Shown piece by piece: positions 61,966 to 64,000 of a DNA stretch of 64,000 nt. The stretch is from Pseudomonas poae (lineage in GTDB: Bacteria; Pseudomonadota; Gammaproteobacteria; Pseudomonadales; Pseudomonadaceae): NCBI RefSeq assembly GCF_001439785.1, contig NZ_JYLI01000002.1, forward strand, positions 124,001-188,000, read 5' to 3'. A program made the position numbers and the translations under genes. Each line of letters opens with the position of its first letter. Within the stretch, counting starts at the first letter, position 1. The notes below the pieces were generated by a model. It made no database searches. It was not told the DNA's origin and saw only the letters and a list, made by a program, of their open reading frames with translations.

Positions 61966-62832
61966 ATGTCCCAAGAGCTTTCCGCCGAGCAGATCCAGCA
62001 GGCCCTGCAAGGCATCAGCGTACCGCCCCAACCGCAGATCATGGTGGATCTGCAGATGGAGCAGTATATGCCTGACCCGGACCTGGGCGTGATCGCTCGG
62101 TTGATCTCCCAGGACCCGGGCCTGTCCGGCGCGCTGCTGAAAATCGTCAACTCGCCGTATTACGGCCTGAGCAACAAGATCGCCTCGATCCAGCGCGCGG
62201 TGAACCTGCTGGGCAGCCGCTCGATCATCAACCTGATCAATGCGCAGTCGATCAAGGGCGAGATGAGCGATGACACCATCGTCACCCTCAATCGCTTCTG
62301 GGACACCGCTCAGGACGTGGCCATGACCTGCCTCACCATTGCCAAGCGCACCGGCTCGCAGACTGTCGATGAAGCCTATGCCCTGGGCCTGTTCCACGAT
62401 TGCGGCGTGCCGCTGATGCTCAAGCGCTTCCCCGACTACATGACGGTGCTCGAGCAGGCCTACGCCAATGCCGGCCCCGACTGCCGGGTGGTCGACACAG
62501 AGAACAACGCGTTCAACACCAACCATGCAGTGGTTGGCTACTACACGGCCAAATCCTGGCGTTTGCCGGAGCATGTGACCGACGCCATCGCCAACCACCA
62601 CAATGCCCTGGCGATTTTCAGCGATGAGTCGTCGCGCACCCCGCCGCTTAAAAACCTGCTGGCGATCCTGAAGATGGCCGAGCACATCTGTTCCTCTCAC
62701 CGCGTACTGGGCGGTCAGGCAGAAGACCATGAGTGGAATGCCATCGGTCACCTGGTGCTCGATTACGTCGGCCTGTCGGACTACGACTTTGAAAGCATGA
62801 AGTTGTCGATCCGCGAGCTGGGCGCGAACTGA
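61966..62832 (+). CDS. HDOD-domain protein
   Basis: A 288-residue protein with an HDOD domain (P-D-L-G-V-I-A-R-L-I-S-Q-D-P-G-L-S-G-A-L-L-K near residue 40; I-V-N-S-P-Y-Y-G-L; L-F-H-D-C-G-V-P). Such proteins act in signalling or cell-cycle/motility control in Pseudomonas; the partner is unknown. 21 bp upstream of mutM, probably in one transcript. Confidence 0.9.
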   Translation: MSQELSAEQIQQALQGISVPPQPQIMVDLQMEQYMPDPDLGVIARLISQDPGLSGALLKIVNSPYYGLSNKIASIQRAVNLLGSRSIINLINAQSIKGEMSDDTIVTLNRFWDTAQDVAMTCLTIAKRTGSQTVDEAYALGLFHDCGVPLMLKRFPDYMTVLEQAYANAGPDCRVVDTENNAFNTNHAVVGYYTAKSWRLPEHVTDAIANHHNALAIFSDESSRTPPLKNLLAILKMAEHICSSHRVLGGQAEDHEWNAIGHLVLDYVGLSDYDFESMKLSIRELGAN

Positions 62833-62853
62833 CCCGTCAGCCAAGAGGTACAC

Positions 62854-63666
62854 ATGCCCGAGTTACCCGAAGTCGAAACCACCCGTCGCGGGATTGCGCC
62901 GCACCTGGAAGGCCAGCGCGTCAGCCGTGTGGTGGTGCGTGAGCGACGCCTGCGCTGGCCGATCCCGGAGGACCTGGATGTGCGCCTGTCCGGGCAGCGC
63001 ATCGTGGGGGTGGAGCGGCGCGCCAAGTACCTGTTGATCAATGCCGAAGTGGGCACGCTGATCAGCCATCTGGGCATGTCGGGCAACCTGCGCATGGTCG
63101 AAACCGGGCTGCCGGCAGCCAAGCATGAGCATGTGGATATCGAGCTGGAATCGGGCCTGGCGCTACGCTACACCGACCCGCGACGTTTCGGCGCCATGCT
63201 CTGGAGCCAGGACCCGCACAACCACACCTTGCTGCTGAGCCTGGGGCCGGAGCCGCTGACCGACCTGTTTGACGGCGAGCGGCTGTTCCAGATGTCTCGC
63301 GGGCGGTCGATGGCAATCAAGCCGTTCATCATGGACAACGCGGTGGTGGTGGGCGTGGGCAATATCTACGCGACCGAAGCACTGTTTGCGGCGGGGATCG
63401 ATCCGCGTCGCGCGGCGGGCGGCATTTCGCGGGCGCGCTATGTGAAATTGGCGATCGAGATCAAGCGAGTGCTGGCGGCGGCCATCGAGCGCGGCGGTAC
63501 CACGTTGCGCGACTTTATTGGCGGTGACGGGCAGACGGGGTATTTCCAGCAGGAGCTGTTCGCCTACGGCCGGGGCGGCGAAGCATGCAAGGTGTGCGGG
63601 ACCGAGTTGCGCAATGTGCTGTTGGGGCAGCGGGCGAGTGTGTTTTGCCCCAAGTGCCAGCGCTGA
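62854..63666 (+). CDS. mutM: Formamidopyrimidine-DNA glycosylase
   Basis: A 270-residue Fpg that removes oxidised purines. N-terminal P-E-L-P-E-V-E-T (catalytic Pro), [18 protein letters not shown] (H2TH) and C-terminal zinc finger C-K-V-C-G...C-P-K-C. Length normal. Confidence 0.96.
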   Translation: MPELPEVETTRRGIAPHLEGQRVSRVVVRERRLRWPIPEDLDVRLSGQRIVGVERRAKYLLINAEVGTLISHLGMSGNLRMVETGLPAAKHEHVDIELESGLALRYTDPRRFGAMLWSQDPHNHTLLLSLGPEPLTDLFDGERLFQMSRGRSMAIKPFIMDNAVVVGVGNIYATEALFAAGIDPRRAAGGISRARYVKLAIEIKRVLAAAIERGGTTLRDFIGGDGQTGYFQQELFAYGRGGEACKVCGTELRNVLLGQRASVFCPKCQR

Positions 63667-63687
63667 TTGCCGGGTGTTGGCTGAGAG

Positions 63688-63719
63688 TGCCATCGGGAGC
63701 AAGCCCCCTTCCACAGTGG
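63688..63719. repeat. REP-like sequence after mutM
   Basis: CCATCGGGAGCAAGCCCCCTTCCACAG, a degenerate REP unit typical of Pseudomonas intergenic DNA. Confidence 0.5.
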
Positions 63720-63766
63720 ATCGCGTTCAACTCCCCGACGAGGCTCGGCAGGGGCAACACAACTGT

Positions 63767-64000
<234 letters not shown>

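Overview
The window comes from a Gammaproteobacterium of the genus Pseudomonas, most likely the P. fluorescens group. The GC-rich flanking genes are typical Pseudomonas core and accessory loci (cadR/cadA, an aminoethylphosphonate transport and catabolism operon, folA, tcyP, pchP, ilvD, rlmI, mutM, a YfhL-type ferredoxin). The intergenic spaces carry the short GGGAGCTGGCTTGCC-type REP palindromes common in this group. Roughly the first two thirds (about 265-42295) is a mobile genomic island with lower G+C. It has split the host thymidylate synthase gene: the 5' part of thyA lies at 1-265 and the matching 3' part at about 42294-42577. The two halves join into one continuous reading frame if the intervening DNA is removed.

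The left end of the island carries a tightly overlapping operon of three large tyrosine recombinase-type proteins, a small HTH/coiled-coil protein and a complete thyA. The first four genes match the ginABCD layout of GInt islands (genomic islands with three integrases). The intact island thyA is translationally coupled to ginD and presumably replaces the function that insertion destroys. Both ends carry an inverted pair of CTGCACATT motifs with similar spacing.

Cargo, left to right: small hypothetical genes, a possible nuclease and a metallophosphoesterase (8-13 kb); a block bracketed by 54-bp direct repeats with a fluoride riboswitch and crcB, a double-domain KaiC-like ATPase, a response regulator and a small paralogous protein (13.7-17.3 kb); a large arsenic cluster with three arsenate reductases, arsR, arsB, arsH, a flavin monooxygenase and two arsN-type acetyltransferases (17.4-23.4 kb); and then a defence-like zone (24-41.7 kb).

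The defence-like zone contains a cupin/two-TM membrane gene pair and a compact convergent locus. That locus encodes a C39/papain-like protein, a D12 adenine methyltransferase, an OGG-like HhH glycosylase, a SagB-like flavoenzyme, a QueC-like ATPase, a PfkB-nucleoside deoxyribosyltransferase fusion and a small unknown protein. Further right are an OLD-type ATPase/TOPRIM protein, a large KAP-type membrane NTPase and two copies of an unidentified structured element. The QueC/OGG/deoxyribosyltransferase/peptidase locus (28.0-34.65 kb) is the best candidate for an undescribed system.

Right of the island the chromosome resumes: cadmium/zinc efflux (cadR/cadA) with a MerR-type promoter; a LysR-controlled 2-aminoethylphosphonate operon (ABC transporter, FAD oxidoreductase, HD-domain protein); a GTPase/membrane protein pair; folA; the cystine transporter gene tcyP; phosphorylcholine phosphatase; ilvD; rlmI; an HDOD gene; mutM; and the start of a ferredoxin gene. 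No tRNA, rRNA or CRISPR array was seen.
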